Assembly: GCF_011170065.1 (NCBI RefSeq)
Contig: NZ_BLLH01000004.1
Location: 1-64,000 of the forward strand
DNA from: Pseudolactococcus insecticola
GTDB taxonomy: Bacteria > Bacillota > Bacilli > Lactobacillales > Streptococcaceae
Length of the DNA stretch: 64,000 bases
Direction: 5' to 3'
Shown here: piece by piece, positions 1 through 9,563 of the stretch
How positions within the stretch are numbered: position 1 is the stretch's first letter
Layout of the letters: each line of letters begins with the position of its first letter
The notes under the pieces: generated by a model
What the model saw: the letters and a program-made list of their open reading frames with translations, nothing else
The model's database searches: none
Told to the model about the DNA's origin: nothing
Translations under genes and position numbers: made by a program

Positions 1-330
1 AGTCACTGTCTTCTGACGAGTCACTGTCTTCTGACGAGTCACTGTCTTCTGACGAGTCACTGTCTTCTGACGAGTCACTGTCTTCTGACGAGTCACTGTC
101 TTCTGACGAGTCACTGTCTTCTGACGAATCGCTGTCTTCTGACGAATCACTATCTTCGGATGAGTCCGAGTCTTCTGATGAATTGCTATCTTCGGATGAG
201 TCCGAGTCTTCTAACGAATCACTGTCTTCTAACGAATCACTGTCTTCTAACGAATCACTGTCTTCTAACGAGTCACTGTCTTCTAACGAATCACTATCTT
301 CCGACGAGTCACTGTCTTCTGATGAATCGC
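1..330. repeat. 18-bp tandem repeats encoding Ser-Asp/Glu stalk
   Basis: Positions 1-126 are seven identical copies of an 18-bp unit (AGTCACTGTCTTCTGACG). Diverged copies continue to about 330. On the minus strand each unit encodes SSEDSD in frame with the adhesin. The identity of the copies implies recent expansion, so copy number is probably variable. The array continues past the left edge. Confidence 0.95.
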
Positions 331-2836
331 TATCTTCGAATGAGCCTGAATCCTCATCGGAATCGCTTGATTCATCAGATTCCGAGTCCTCATCAGAATC
401 ACTAGCCACCTCCGACTCAAAATCCGCAATTGAATCACTCAACTCATCAGATTCCGAATCAAACAACTCATCAGACACAAACAGCGACTCCGAGTCTGCA
501 AACGACTCATAGTCCGCGTGATAGTCGACCGTGTCAGAAAGTGCCACATCACCCTTAGTGTAGGTCGTCGAGTTATTGCCAGAAATCACCGTGTCCGTCA
601 CCCAGCCAGTCGGCCCTTTCGGACTTGTGACTGCCTCCGCCGTGATCAACCCGGTTTCCGGATCCACCGCGATTTTGTCCGAGTCCGACGCAAAACTCGG
701 GGCCACAGGGTGCTTGCTTGCATCCCCGTCAAGCGCATAGCGCACGTAGTCGCTTGACACCTCAAGACCCGTCACCTCATCCACGTAAAACGTCCGAGTA
801 ATCACAGCAACAGCCTGATAAGTCGGAGGCGTACCCGTTTGGACACCTCCCAGCGTATAGTCTACGGTATAAGTCACATTAGCCGTGTCACGCGCAACAT
901 GCGTGTTATGCGTCACATGGATGATGACATCCTGAGACACACTCGTATCATCAGATATATCGTCAGCCACCCCAGTTTGCCCATCAACACCCGTAATCAC
1001 GTAACGCGAATCATTGACGAAAGCAAGCGCAGCCGCATCTGTCACCTCCCAAACACCACCAGTTACAAGTGGCTGACCATTTTCATCAAGCGTGAGCGTC
1101 CCAGCATTTTCACTGACATACTGACCCGTCAGATCATCAAAAATCTTCACCGTCACTTTAGCAGGATTGGCCTGATAAGTCACGTTATAGACTTGCGGAC
1201 TGCTATCTTGCGTCGGGTCGTTCGTGTTATCTGTCGTATCAAAAGTTCCAGCTGCTACTTCAGTTGCAGCCACACCATTGACATAGGACGTAAACCCGGC
1301 AATCTGGCGTACAGAAATCGCTGGAAACGCCTCGTTGGTATAGCCTGATGCGCCTTTTTCAGCATCAAGCAACTCGTCTGTCAAATCATGCCCAGCTGGA
1401 AAGGCGTAGTTGACCACCTGCGTTTGTACCTGTGGCGTGTAGTTGACCGTATAGGTCTGTGGTGCACTGTCAGTGTTAGCGCTGCCATTTGATGTATTAT
1501 CAAAAGTCCCTGAAACGTTTGCGACGTCCGCACTATAACCTGATTGTAGCGGCGTATCAACTGAAAAAGTCTGATCCGTTACGCCCGCCACCGTCTCCGT
1601 CCGACTTGAGACAATCTCACCCTTGCTGTTCAGCGTGTTATACGTGATCAGCGTCGCCTGATAATCTGGCGTATAAGTCAACGTCATGTCATTTGCCATG
1701 GTCGAGCTGACCAAAAGGTCGTTAGCCGCTGTCAAGTGATAGCCTTCAAAACTTGGCGCATTGTAGCTATACGTGTCACTTGCAGCATTTGGTGACACAC
1801 CTGTAATCCCGATCGAATCCCCAACATTTGCAGTCAATGTCGTTGCGGTTCTAATTGCCTCACCAGTTGCCTTAAGGTAGTTGACCGTGACAGGCTCAGT
1901 CGCAAGATTCATTTTCAAATCACCGATATTTGCTGAAAGATTTGACGTATTGCCACCAGTTGAAGCAATAACTGCCAAAGACATATCAGCACTTGATGTA
2001 TAAGTTGTTGAAATAGTTGTGCCGTTATCTATATAAGTTAAAGTGCCAGTAACTGTTCCATCTGTGTTAATAGTTGAAGGAACCCAAGAAATTGATGTGG
2101 ACCAACCAGCAGTGTTTCTGGCATCTTTAGTTGGAGAAATTGGCGTAGTTAAATTACCACTTGCATCAGTTCCACGAAATGCAATTTGATCCATATTATT
2201 GTTGGTTGTATTTTTACCAACATTGCTGTCACCAGAATCGCTGTTGTAATAAAGATCACGACCAATAAACATTGCGTTGGCAATTCCTTGAACACCGAGT
2301 CCAGCATTTGATGCACCTGAAGTGCCAATTTTATTTGGATCAATTGGGGCAAGTACATAACCAAGCGAGTCACCAGCATTTCCACTATCAAGAAGGCCAT
2401 TTCCAGCATCAGTTTTCAAACCACTAGTTAATGAAAATGATGATTTCATATCAATCATTTGATTAAATGATGCCGCACCAACTGAAGTTTGTGAATTAGG
2501 AACAAGCGTTACCCAAGTAGAATTTGTTTTTGAAGCTGTTCCACTTACAGTAAAATTAGCATTTCCGTTTGTTGCAATTGTGTGATTACCAGTATCAGTT
2601 ACTGTGTCGATCGAATTTGCGACGGCAACCTGAGGCTCCTGGTCCGTGTCAAGATCGTCAGCTAAGATGACTCTCAAAGCTTCAGGAATTTCCTGAGACA
2701 AAACAGCACCACCCGCAAGTACAGCCATGATCGTACTCGCATACAACCACGATTTCCCTTTTTTCCATGATCGAAAATGTGTGTGCGCCAGATCCGATTT
2801 TGCATTCTTAATTTGTTTTAATTCACTTCGTAACAT
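1..2836 (-). CDS. Large exported adhesin (lectin-like, MucBP-like, Ser-Asp repeats), partial
   Basis: The frame is open from an ATG at 2836 (AAGGGG five bases upstream) to the left edge, 945 codons without a stop, so the C-terminus and any LPxTG anchor lie outside. Residues 24-30 read WKKGKSW followed by a hydrophobic stretch, which fits the KxYKxGKxW export signal of large Gram-positive surface proteins. Residues about 70-310 look like a bacterial L-type lectin domain (SLGYVLAP, then a GIANA block and a DQIAF block). A MucBP-like domain starts near residue 316 ([11 protein letters not shown]), and further beta-rich repeats follow. From about residue 775 the protein is Ser/Asp/Glu-rich and ends, within the window, in SSEDSD repeats. 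Likely role: binding of glycans or mucus at the cell surface. Domain names are inferred by eye. Confidence 0.85.
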   Translation of the reverse strand, partial: MLRSELKQIKNAKSDLAHTHFRSWKKGKSWLYASTIMAVLAGGAVLSQEIPEALRVILADDLDTDQEPQVAVANSIDTVTDTGNHTIATNGNANFTVSGTASKTNSTWVTLVPNSQTSVGAASFNQMIDMKSSFSLTSGLKTDAGNGLLDSGNAGDSLGYVLAPIDPNKIGTSGASNAGLGVQGIANAMFIGRDLYYNSDSGDSNVGKNTTNNNMDQIAFRGTDASGNLTTPISPTKDARNTAGWSTSISWVPSTINTDGTVTGTLTYIDNGTTISTTYTSSADMSLAVIASTGGNTSNLSANIGDLKMNLATEPVTVNYLKATGEAIRTATTLTANVGDSIGITGVSPNAASDTYSYNAPSFEGYHLTAANDLLVSSTMANDMTLTYTPDYQATLITYNTLNSKGEIVSSRTETVAGVTDQTFSVDTPLQSGYSADVANVSGTFDNTSNGSANTDSAPQTYTVNYTPQVQTQVVNYAFPAGHDLTDELLDAEKGASGYTNEAFPAISVRQIAGFTSYVNGVAATEVAAGTFDTTDNTNDPTQDSSPQVYNVTYQANPAKVTVKIFDDLTGQYVSENAGTLTLDENGQPLVTGGVWEVTDAAALAFVNDSRYVITGVDGQTGVADDISDDTSVSQDVIIHVTHNTHVARDTANVTYTVDYTLGGVQTGTPPTYQAVAVITRTFYVDEVTGLEVSSDYVRYALDGDASKHPVAPSFASDSDKIAVDPETGLITAEAVTSPKGPTGWVTDTVISGNNSTTYTKGDVALSDTVDYHADYESFADSESLFVSDELFDSESDELSDSIADFESEVASDSDEDSESDESSDSDEDSGSFEDSDSSEDSDSSEDSDSLEDSDSLEDSDSLEDSDSLEDSDSLEDSDSSEDSNSSEDSDSSEDSDSSEDSDSSEDSDSSEDSDSSEDSDSSEDSDSSEDSDSSEDSDSSEDSD

Positions 2837-2918
2837 GATTACCCCTTCATGATTGTATTATTAGAATCTTTACCTGTAATTGTGCCTATTTTTAGAACAA
2901 TTTAACTTCTTCAACATA

Positions 2919-2947
2919 ATCATAACATTTTAAGCACCTTGTTACAA
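2919..2947 (-). promoter_or_regulatory. Promoter of the adhesin gene
   Basis: On the minus strand there is TTGTAA (2942-2947), a 17-base spacer, and TATGAT (2919-2924). This predicts a leader of about 75 nt before the ATG at 2836. Confidence 0.6.
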
Positions 2948-3060
2948 GCCTATATCCGCATTTTTATTGGTCTATACAGATTATTAAAGCATCTCTATGA
3001 TGAAAACAATTCTTATTATTTTTATAGATATATAAAGCTTAAATAAAAATAAAAATAATC

Positions 3061-3074
3061 TGAAAACGATTTCA
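3061..3074. promoter_or_regulatory. cre site (CcpA box)
   Basis: TGAAAACGATTTCA fits the cre consensus TGNAANCGNTTNCA at every defined position. It lies about 115 bp upstream of the adhesin -35, so it could act from a distance or control a promoter that I did not identify. Carbon-catabolite control of the adhesin is an inference. Confidence 0.5.
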
Positions 3075-3210
3075 GATAACAAACTATTTTGAAAATATAC
3101 CTGATTTATACTAAAACTACGCCATATAATAACAAGAAATTTTGCAAAATACGACACAACGGCCTCATAATAACAACAGAAATCTGAAAATTAAACCGAC
3201 ATTAACCAAC

Positions 3211-3255
3211 AAAAAAAACTGCTCTGACATTGCAAAGCAGTCAGGACAGTTTTTA
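3211..3255 (-). terminator. Terminator of the dxs-like gene
   Basis: A hairpin (AAAACTGCTCTGAC pairing with GTCAGGACAGTTTT, two internal mismatches) is flanked by an A-run on the left and a T-run on the right. It can therefore work on both strands. It follows the stop at 3263. Confidence 0.7.
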
Positions 3256-3262
3256 GATCAGA

Positions 3263-5056
3263 TTATTTTGAAAAAAGTTTTTTGATGAAGCCACGAGCCT
3301 CTGGTTGCTCGAAAGCTGCCTTGACATCTTCAGCGATAAGCGCTGGCGTCAAGCGGAATGTCGTAAATAACTCGTCTTGTGGCGTATTATCGATGAAAAT
3401 GGTATCTGCACCTTTCACAAGGACTTTCACACCTTTTTGAGACAGGTAGCTAGCCACTTTTTGACCAAAGCCACCATCTACCGCACCATCTTCCAGTGTG
3501 ACAAAGACGCTATGCGTTTCAGCGAGTTTATCAAGCACAGCCGTATCCACTTGATTGATAGAGTGCGGATTAACAACTGTCGCATTCACACCAACTTTTG
3601 CAAGCTCATCAGCTGCAGCCTCAGCAGTCGTAAGCATGCCGCCCAGCCCAAGAATCGCAACACCCTCACCAGATTTGACAAGTTCATAGCTTGGTTGACT
3701 AAAGTTAGTCACGCGCGTCGGACGCGTCTCAAAACCTCGTTCTGACAAATGGATGATGACTGGATGTTCATGTTGATTGTAAGCCCAGTTAAGCATGGCT
3801 TTCAGATCTGCTTCACTTGCAGGTGCAAGGTCAATGATATTTGGAATATTTGACGTGATTGAGTTGACAAAGCTGCCTTGGTGCGTATCGTTATTACCAC
3901 CGATCATGCCGCCTTTCACAATCACAATTGCAGGCTCTTCATTGAGCGCAAGGTCATGATTGAGCTGGTCATAGGCACGTTGCAAAAACGTTGCGTATTG
4001 GAAGATAAAGGCGCGCGTGCCAGCTTTTGCAATCGCACCACCAAGCGTCACAGTGTATTGTTCAGCAATTCCGCCGTCAATGTAGTTCTCAGGATGCTTT
4101 TGCGCAAATCCCATCAAGCCAAAGAACATTGGAATCGCGGCCGTAATCGCGACCAGCTTGTCACCACTTGCAAGTTTATCTTCCATAAACTCACCAATCA
4201 CGTCATCATAAGCACGACCTGGTGCAGTTTGATCCAAATATTCCCCAGTTTCAGGGTTAAATGGTCCAAACATTTGGTGCAAAACAACTGGATTTTCAAT
4301 GGCTGGTTGGTAACCATTCCCTTTTTTCGTATGAATATGGAGCACGATCGGATGATCAATGTCTTTGACAGACTCAAAAAGTTCAGTCAATTTTTCGATG
4401 TCATTACCAGCATCAAGATATTTATAGTCAAGACCAAATGATTTAAACAAGTTATTTTCAAGCGTCCCGTTCGACTCACGAAGCGCAGCCAGATGACGAT
4501 ACATACCACCATGGTTCTCATCAATCGCCCATTCATTATCGTTTAAGATAACAATCAAGTTGTTTTTGAAATCACCAGCACCATCAAGGCCTTCAAATGC
4601 AAGACCACCAGAGAGCGCACCGTCTCCGATGATGGCAATAATATTTTCTTGCTTACCTTGTAAATCACGTGCTTTTGCGTAACCTACAGCCGTAGCTACT
4701 GACGTTGATGTATGACCAACACGGATAAAATCATGCTCATTTTCTTTTGGATCCGTATAACCCGTTGTACCACCAAGCTTATCTGAATCCGTAAAGAAAG
4801 CTTTACGACCTGTCAAGATTTTATGTGGGTAGCTTTGGTGGCTAACGTCCCAGATCAGTTTGTCCGTCGGCGAGTTAAACACTTTGTGAAGGGCGATTGT
4901 CATCTCAACAACACCCAAGTTTGGTCCCAAGTGACCACCAACTTGGCTATCACGGTGAATAATAGCTGCACGTACATCACTTGCAAGCTCGTTAAGTTCG
5001 GCAGATGGAAGTGTTTTGATGTCTGCAGGGCTGTTTACTTTGTCTAAAATGGTCAT
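3263..5056 (-). CDS. dxs: 1-deoxy-D-xylulose-5-phosphate synthase-like, TPP-dependent
   Basis: About 597 residues, slightly shorter than classical DXS. It has the TPP enzyme pattern: a GHLGPNLG block near residue 45, DVSHQSYPHK, GDGALSGG followed by NDN for Mg-TPP binding, and a C-terminal transketolase-like half. DXS condenses pyruvate and glyceraldehyde 3-phosphate to DXP, the precursor of MEP-pathway isoprenoids, thiamine and pyridoxal phosphate. The start is uncertain. MTILDKV at 5056 aligns best with family N-termini; an ATG lies at 5068 and a TTG at 5098, none with a strong Shine-Dalgarno. It is monocistronic, with its own promoter and terminator. Related lactic acid bacteria make isoprenoids from mevalonate, so an auxiliary role is possible. 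Confidence 0.75.
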   Translation of the reverse strand: MTILDKVNSPADIKTLPSAELNELASDVRAAIIHRDSQVGGHLGPNLGVVEMTIALHKVFNSPTDKLIWDVSHQSYPHKILTGRKAFFTDSDKLGGTTGYTDPKENEHDFIRVGHTSTSVATAVGYAKARDLQGKQENIIAIIGDGALSGGLAFEGLDGAGDFKNNLIVILNDNEWAIDENHGGMYRHLAALRESNGTLENNLFKSFGLDYKYLDAGNDIEKLTELFESVKDIDHPIVLHIHTKKGNGYQPAIENPVVLHQMFGPFNPETGEYLDQTAPGRAYDDVIGEFMEDKLASGDKLVAITAAIPMFFGLMGFAQKHPENYIDGGIAEQYTVTLGGAIAKAGTRAFIFQYATFLQRAYDQLNHDLALNEEPAIVIVKGGMIGGNNDTHQGSFVNSITSNIPNIIDLAPASEADLKAMLNWAYNQHEHPVIIHLSERGFETRPTRVTNFSQPSYELVKSGEGVAILGLGGMLTTAEAAADELAKVGVNATVVNPHSINQVDTAVLDKLAETHSVFVTLEDGAVDGGFGQKVASYLSQKGVKVLVKGADTIFIDNTPQDELFTTFRLTPALIAEDVKAAFEQPEARGFIKKLFSK

Positions 5057-5098
5057 GATTTGTCTCATTTCTATTTTTTTAGTTTTATTTTTCTTCAA

Positions 5099-5116
5099 CG
5101 TTTACATCTGTAAACG
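5099..5116. promoter_or_regulatory. 18-bp palindrome in the dxs leader, possible operator
   Basis: CGTTTACA-TC-TGTAAACG is a perfect inverted repeat with 8-bp arms. It sits between the predicted transcription start (about 5122) and the start codon. It has no T-run, so a terminator role is unlikely. Binding by a regulator is an inference. Confidence 0.5.
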
Positions 5117-5128
5117 AACGATAAATTG

Positions 5129-5157
5129 ATTATATCAAAACTTTGTGAGTATGTGAA
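5129..5157 (-). promoter_or_regulatory. Promoter of the dxs-like gene
   Basis: On the minus strand there is TTCACA (5152-5157), a 17-base spacer, and a consensus TATAAT (5129-5134). Confidence 0.7.
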
Positions 5158-5229
5158 ATTTTCTGCTCACAAGCTTGAAAAAATTGAAACTATTTGCTGA
5201 AAACACGTCAAAACAGCACCATTTGGGAC

Positions 5230-5259
5230 AAAAAAAGAGCAGGACACTTGTCCTACTCG
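5230..5259 (-). terminator. Terminator of tig
   Basis: On the minus strand a GAGTAGGACA / TGTCCTGCTC stem with one G-U pair is followed by seven T. It lies 25 bases after the tig stop. Confidence 0.8.
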
Positions 5260-5284
5260 ATTTATAAAGTTACTCCTAGTGTGA

Positions 5285-6568
5285 TTATTTGACAACAGCA
5301 GTAGATGTGATGACTTCAACTGCTTTTTTAGCCGCGATGTCGTGTTTCAACATATCAGCAGGCAAGAGTTTTTCAACTTGTTCTTTAGGCATATCATAAG
5401 TTGCAGCCAAGTCAGCGATTTCAGTGTCGATTTCGTCTTGACTAGTTTCAAAGTTTTCAGCAGCAGCAACAGCTTCGATCACCAAGTTCGTGCGAACACG
5501 TTTGTCAGCGTCTTGTTCGTATTGTGCGTGGAGTTGTTCTTCAGTTGTACCAGTCAGTTGGAAGTACATTTCTGGAGAAATCCCTTGTTGTTGCATGTTA
5601 CCAAGGAATTCGTTCATGGCACGGTGTACTTCTTCATGAACCATTTCGCCCGGCAATTCAACGATTTCAGCGTTTGAAACAGCAAGTTCGATAGCTGCAG
5701 TTTCAACAGCATCTGTGTATTGTGCTTCTTTTTCTTCAGCCAATTGTGCTTTATATTTTTCTTTGAGTTCAGCCAAAGTTTCAACTTCTTCATCGATGTC
5801 TTTTGCAAGTTCATCGTCAAGTTCAGGCACTTCTTTTGCTTTCACTTCGTGGATTGTTGTTGTGAAACTTGCTTCTTTCAAACGCAATTCTTCAGCTTGG
5901 TAATCTTCAGGGAAGATGACTTTGACCTCAACAGTTTCCCCAGCTTTGTGTCCAACAAGTTGCTCTTCAAAACCTGGGATAAATGATCCTGAACCAAGTT
6001 CAAGACTGTGGTTTTGAGCAGTTCCGCCGTCAAATGCTACGCCATCGATTTTACCTTCAAAGTCGATTACGACAGTATCACCGTTTTCAGCAGCATCTTC
6101 TTTGATAACAAGCTCAGCAAGATTTTTTTGTGCTGCTTCGATTTTAGCATCAACATCAGCATCCGTCACGTCTTTAGTCACATCAACTGATACTTCAAGG
6201 TTTTTGTAATCGCCAAGTTTAACTTCAGGTTTCACGATTACTTCAGCAGAGATTTCCCAGTCTTCGCCCTTATTCATTGATTTAACGTCAATTTTTGGTT
6301 GCGCAACTGGATCAATACCGCTTTCAGCAACAGCTGCTTCGTAGCTTTCTGACAAGACAGCGTTCAAAGCTTCTTCGTAGAGCGCTTCTTCACCATACAT
6401 TTTATTGAAAACAGTACGTGATACTTTCCCTTTACGGAAGCCAGGCACGTTCAAGTCTTTTTTTACTTTGTTAAAAGCTGTATCAAGACCTTTTTTGATC
6501 AGGTCTTGGCCAATTGTAAAGTCCAAAGTCCCGTTATTTACACCAGTTTTTTCAAAACTTGCAGTCAT
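5285..6568 (-). CDS. tig: Trigger factor (ribosome-bound chaperone)
   Basis: The length of 427 residues is typical. The N-terminal ribosome-binding domain contains the signature GFRKGKVSR near residue 45. The middle FKBP-type peptidyl-prolyl isomerase domain begins near residue 160 ([15 protein letters not shown]). The C-terminal half is a charged helical cradle with many Glu and Lys. It binds at the polypeptide exit of the ribosome and helps nascent chains fold. The start at ATG 6568 has GGAGAC upstream. The gene stands alone between its own promoter and terminator. Confidence 0.97.
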   Translation of the reverse strand: MTASFEKTGVNNGTLDFTIGQDLIKKGLDTAFNKVKKDLNVPGFRKGKVSRTVFNKMYGEEALYEEALNAVLSESYEAAVAESGIDPVAQPKIDVKSMNKGEDWEISAEVIVKPEVKLGDYKNLEVSVDVTKDVTDADVDAKIEAAQKNLAELVIKEDAAENGDTVVIDFEGKIDGVAFDGGTAQNHSLELGSGSFIPGFEEQLVGHKAGETVEVKVIFPEDYQAEELRLKEASFTTTIHEVKAKEVPELDDELAKDIDEEVETLAELKEKYKAQLAEEKEAQYTDAVETAAIELAVSNAEIVELPGEMVHEEVHRAMNEFLGNMQQQGISPEMYFQLTGTTEEQLHAQYEQDADKRVRTNLVIEAVAAAENFETSQDEIDTEIADLAATYDMPKEQVEKLLPADMLKHDIAAKKAVEVITSTAVVK

Positions 6569-6610
6569 TTGTATGTCTCCTAATTATATGAATTTTATTT
6601 CAACTTGTTC

Positions 6611-6639
6611 ATTTTAGCATAAAAACGCCTAAAAAACAA
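6611..6639 (-). promoter_or_regulatory. Promoter of tig
   Basis: On the minus strand there is TTGTTT (6634-6639), a 17-base spacer, and TAAAAT (6611-6616) preceded by TGC, an extended -10. Confidence 0.65.
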
Positions 6640-6652
6640 GGATTTATCTACA

Positions 6653-6841
6653 TTATTTGGCGTTTAGCTTGCTAAAAAAATCATGCCAGACGCTCGGTTT
6701 AAAGATGCTGACAGGATTTTTTCCGCCAAGACCACCATACCCCAGCATCAAGCCAAGTATAATCGCAATCGCAAACAAAATCAGAACCAGCACAATCAGC
6801 GAAATTCGCAGGCCGAAAAATTTGATACTTCGCTTAAACAT
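6653..6841 (-). CDS. epuA: EpuA-like small membrane protein (DNA-directed RNA polymerase subunit beta family name)
   Basis: About 62 residues with one transmembrane helix (residues about 9-32) and the tail [20 protein letters not shown] that is typical of EpuA. The family is often annotated as an RNA polymerase beta-associated protein, but its function is unclear. I start it at ATG 6841, which overlaps the murA stop codon and has GGTGGAG about 10 bases upstream, rather than at a TTG at 6880 inside murA. The overlap suggests translational coupling. The murA-epuA order is the one known from streptococci. Confidence 0.8.
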   Translation of the reverse strand: MFKRSIKFFGLRISLIVLVLILFAIAIILGLMLGYGGLGGKNPVSIFKPSVWHDFFSKLNAK

Positions 6842-8114
6842 GCGCAGATTCTCCACCAGTTCGTTCAATGTCAGCACCAAGGCTAGCCAATTTTTCGTGG
6901 AATTTGTAGTAGCCGCGGTCCAGATGTTTGAGATTGCCTACTGTCGTCACGCCATCAGCCACCATGCCAAGCAAGATCAGAGCTGCACTCGCACGCAGGT
7001 CAGTCGAGCGAACCTCAGCACCTGTAAAGCCAGTCCCGCCTTGAATAATAGCTGTATTTCTGGAAATATCAACTAACAAGCCCATCCGACGCATTTCTTC
7101 TAAATGCTGAAAGCGATTTTCAAAAACCGTTTCAATCATAGTCGACTCGCCCTTAGCAACAGCCTGAGCAGCAGTCATCTGCGCTTGCATATCCGTTGGA
7201 AAGCCTGGATGTGGCAAGGTTTTTACATTGACAGGTTTCAGAGTTTCAGGGCCAATAATACGGATGCCGTCTTCTTCTTGAATGACGTCAACACCCATTT
7301 CTGAAAGTTTTGAGAGCAAAGGACGGTTATGTTCACGCACTGCGTCTAAGATCAGAACGTTACCTTGCGTCATCGCTGCTGCCACCATAAAAGTGCCCGC
7401 TTCGATACGATCTTGAACAACATTATGACTAGCACCGTGCATTTTTTCGACACCTTTGATGATGATAGTATCAGTCCCTGCACCCTTAACATTCGCTCCC
7501 ATTTTATTGAGCAAGTTTGCAAGGTCAACAATTTCAGGTTCACGCGCCGCATTTTCCAGGGTCGTCGTACCTTTTGCAAGAGTTGCCGCCATCATGATAT
7601 TTTGTGTGGCACCAACTGACGGAAAATCCATGTAAAAGTGAGCACCGTGGAGTTCATCAGCCTTGGCTTCGATAAAACCACCATTTTGCGTGATATCAGC
7701 ACCCAGAGCTTGCAAACCGCGGATATGTAAGTCAATCGGGCGTGACCCAATGGTACAACCGCCCGGCATAGACACACGCGCATGGCCATTTCGAGCGAGT
7801 ATTGGGCCCAAAACAACGATGGAAGCACGCATCTGGCTGACATATTCATAAGGTGCTTCAATGGCGACGTCTTTTGTTGCTTGTGTCGTCACTTTTTTTT
7901 CGCTTTCGTCAAATGTCAAAGGAATATTGAGGTGCTTAACGACAGCATTCATCGTGTAGACATCACTCAAAATCGGCACATTTTGCAGCACTGTTTCGCC
8001 TTCTTCGGGTAAGATTGTCGCTGCAAGCAAGGGCAAAACTGCGTTTTTGGCACCTTCGATTTCAACTTGACCGTTCAGGCGCGTTTTGCCACCTTTGATA
8101 ATTATTTTATCCAT
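6834..8114 (-). CDS. murA: UDP-N-acetylglucosamine 1-carboxyvinyltransferase
   Basis: The first committed step of peptidoglycan synthesis: transfer of enolpyruvate from PEP to UDP-GlcNAc in the cytosol. The length of 426 residues is typical. Near the N-terminus is the K-N pair of the substrate site (GAKNAVLP). The catalytic loop [15 protein letters not shown] carries the cysteine at about residue 120 that fosfomycin alkylates, so the enzyme is predicted to be sensitive. The C-terminal DLRASAAL motif is present. It is followed by, and overlaps, epuA. Confidence 0.96.
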   Translation of the reverse strand: MDKIIIKGGKTRLNGQVEIEGAKNAVLPLLAATILPEEGETVLQNVPILSDVYTMNAVVKHLNIPLTFDESEKKVTTQATKDVAIEAPYEYVSQMRASIVVLGPILARNGHARVSMPGGCTIGSRPIDLHIRGLQALGADITQNGGFIEAKADELHGAHFYMDFPSVGATQNIMMAATLAKGTTTLENAAREPEIVDLANLLNKMGANVKGAGTDTIIIKGVEKMHGASHNVVQDRIEAGTFMVAAAMTQGNVLILDAVREHNRPLLSKLSEMGVDVIQEEDGIRIIGPETLKPVNVKTLPHPGFPTDMQAQMTAAQAVAKGESTMIETVFENRFQHLEEMRRMGLLVDISRNTAIIQGGTGFTGAEVRSTDLRASAALILLGMVADGVTTVGNLKHLDRGYYKFHEKLASLGADIERTGGESAHV

Positions 8115-8167
8115 TTCGTTTTTCTGTACTTTCCTGTCTTTTTATGAGAGGTTAAAACCCTTATCAA

Positions 8168-8176
8168 ATTATATCA
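8168..8176 (-). promoter_or_regulatory. Extended -10 promoter of murA
   Basis: On the minus strand TGA-TATAAT, an extended -10, lies about 54 bases before the murA ATG. No good -35 was found. Confidence 0.5.
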
Positions 8177-8179
8177 CAT

Positions 8180-8746
8180 TTATTTTTTTCGTGTTTGTCT
8201 CTCGATTATGAACCAAAGAATGCTACAGCCCAAAACAAGTAATGTCGCAATTTGTGGTAGTAGTAGCGCAATCACAGCACCGATTAGTAGAACGACTACT
8301 AGCCAACAGCGCAGGCGATTGAGCTTTTGACTAATGACATTTTCACGCTGACCGTCTTTGACCGCAGCTTTTGATAGAAAGTAAAGTGCCAAAACCGTCA
8401 GCAAATAAACACCGATATACAGAATGGCAGGCGCCTGAGAACCCGGATCTTGATCCACCCAAGCAGTTGTAAATGGCACAAAAGAAATCGGCAGTAGGGC
8501 AAAATTATTGAGCCAGCTAAAGTTTGAGTCAACTTTTTTGAGATTTGTAACAATCTGATGATGACTAATCCAAAAACTTGTCACCAAGAAAAAGCTGATG
8601 ATATAGGCGAAAATTGTCTGTAAAAAGTCAGAATTTGCGATTTCTGACCAATTGCCTGTTGGTGGCGTCTTGATTTCCAGCACCATAATCGTAATGATGA
8701 TAGAAAAAAAACCGTCAGAAAAGCCTTCTAGCCGTGATTTTTGCAT
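8180..8746 (-). CDS. TMEM175-family membrane protein (DUF1211), putative potassium channel
   Basis: 188 residues. The N-terminus SRLEGFSDGFFSIIITIMVLEI contains the R..xFSDG signature at the end of TM1 of bacterial TMEM175 proteins, and about five further hydrophobic helices follow. The described bacterial members are potassium-permeable channels that assemble as tetramers. It is the last gene of the group that begins with spx, starting 7 bases after the phosphatase stop. A link to that operon beyond co-transcription is not evident. Confidence 0.8.
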   Translation of the reverse strand: MQKSRLEGFSDGFFSIIITIMVLEIKTPPTGNWSEIANSDFLQTIFAYIISFFLVTSFWISHHQIVTNLKKVDSNFSWLNNFALLPISFVPFTTAWVDQDPGSQAPAILYIGVYLLTVLALYFLSKAAVKDGQRENVISQKLNRLRCWLVVVLLIGAVIALLLPQIATLLVLGCSILWFIIERQTRKK

Positions 8747-8753
8747 ATTTTAC

Positions 8754-9563
8754 TCATTTCTTTTTTTCGTTTGACTTAGCTTGATAGTCAGCAATTATTG
8801 CTAGTTGATTTTTAGGTACACTCATCATCATCTGACGACCTTTAAAGTCAAGCGGACTGCCGTCCAACTGCACGGTTACAAAGTCAAAAGGCGCTAAAAG
8901 CACACTACCTGCCGCATAGTCCCAGGGCGATAGATTACTGAAATATCCCCAGATTTTACCGTCAAGAATATGCACATAGTCGATACCAGCACTTCCGACT
9001 GCCCGCACGCCCAGCGTGTCAAAGCTCAAATCAAGCAATCCTCCTACATTGGTTCGGTACATGTAAGTGTTCACACCGAGCAAACTTTCTCGCAAGGGCT
9101 TTTGCACCAAACTGATCTGACGGTCATTTTTATAGCTTTTTTGCCCGTCACCCCAGTAGAGATTCCCTCTGATGACGTCCAAAATCACGCCGATTTTACC
9201 GATGCCGTTTTCATAATAGGCCAGCATGACCGCAAAATCATCGCGTTGCACGATAAAATTCGTCGTGCCGTCAATTGGATCTAGCACCCAGACATTGCCG
9301 TCTAAGATATCATGTTTGACGTCAGAACTATTGTCACTATCTGCATCTTCTTCCGCCAAAAAATAGTCATCTGGATAGGCTGCACGAATCCCTGCAATCA
9401 CCTGCATCTGCACTGCCTTATCCAGATTTGTTACTAAGTCATCAAATCGTGACTTTTCAGTGATTTCGACCGTATCAGTCAGATGTGCCAGCAAAAAATC
9501 ACCCGCCTCCCGGACTAATTTTTTGGCAAGTTCAAGCTTTAACTTTAATGAAATCTCGCTCAC
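8754..9563 (-). CDS. Inositol monophosphatase family protein
   Basis: 269 residues of the Mg-dependent IMPase/FBPase-like fold. The metal-binding motif WVLDPIDGTTNF is intact near residue 95, the upstream FLAEE Glu pair is present, and the C-terminal motif SPWDYAAG is present near residue 220. It hydrolyses small phosphomonoesters; the physiological substrate cannot be named (inositol phosphate, pAp or NADP-like). The start is GTG 9563, chosen for the strong AGGAGG nine bases upstream. It overlaps the end of the UPF0223 gene by about 30 bases. Confidence 0.88.
   Translation of the reverse strand: MSEISLKLKLELAKKLVREAGDFLLAHLTDTVEITEKSRFDDLVTNLDKAVQMQVIAGIRAAYPDDYFLAEEDADSDNSSDVKHDILDGNVWVLDPIDGTTNFIVQRDDFAVMLAYYENGIGKIGVILDVIRGNLYWGDGQKSYKNDRQISLVQKPLRESLLGVNTYMYRTNVGGLLDLSFDTLGVRAVGSAGIDYVHILDGKIWGYFSNLSPWDYAAGSVLLAPFDFVTVQLDGSPLDFKGRQMMMSVPKNQLAIIADYQAKSNEKKK

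Larger units (their letters stand above)
2837..3262. other. AT-rich intergenic region
   Basis: This 426-base gap between the adhesin start and the dxs-like stop holds the adhesin promoter, a perfect cre match and the dxs terminator, each listed separately. I see no open frame with a ribosome-binding site and no structured RNA in the remainder. Confidence 0.6.

Noticed and set aside
1-330. CRISPR array
   Set aside because: The repeats are directly adjacent without spacers and encode SSEDSD in frame.
160-512. Plus-strand open frames over the repeats (SNESL-type and LLTNHC-type translations)
   Set aside because: They are other-frame readings of the 18-bp repeat. No promoter or ribosome-binding site is present, and the minus frame is continuous with a signal peptide and domains.
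2149-2409. Separate minus-strand protein of 86 residues
   Set aside because: It is an out-of-frame reading inside the adhesin gene.
3377-5047. Several plus-strand frames opposite the dxs-like gene
   Set aside because: They lack ribosome-binding sites and recognisable domains, while the minus strand encodes a full enzyme.
6841-6880. TTG start of epuA at 6880
   Set aside because: It would place 13 codons inside murA; the ATG at 6841 has a good Shine-Dalgarno.
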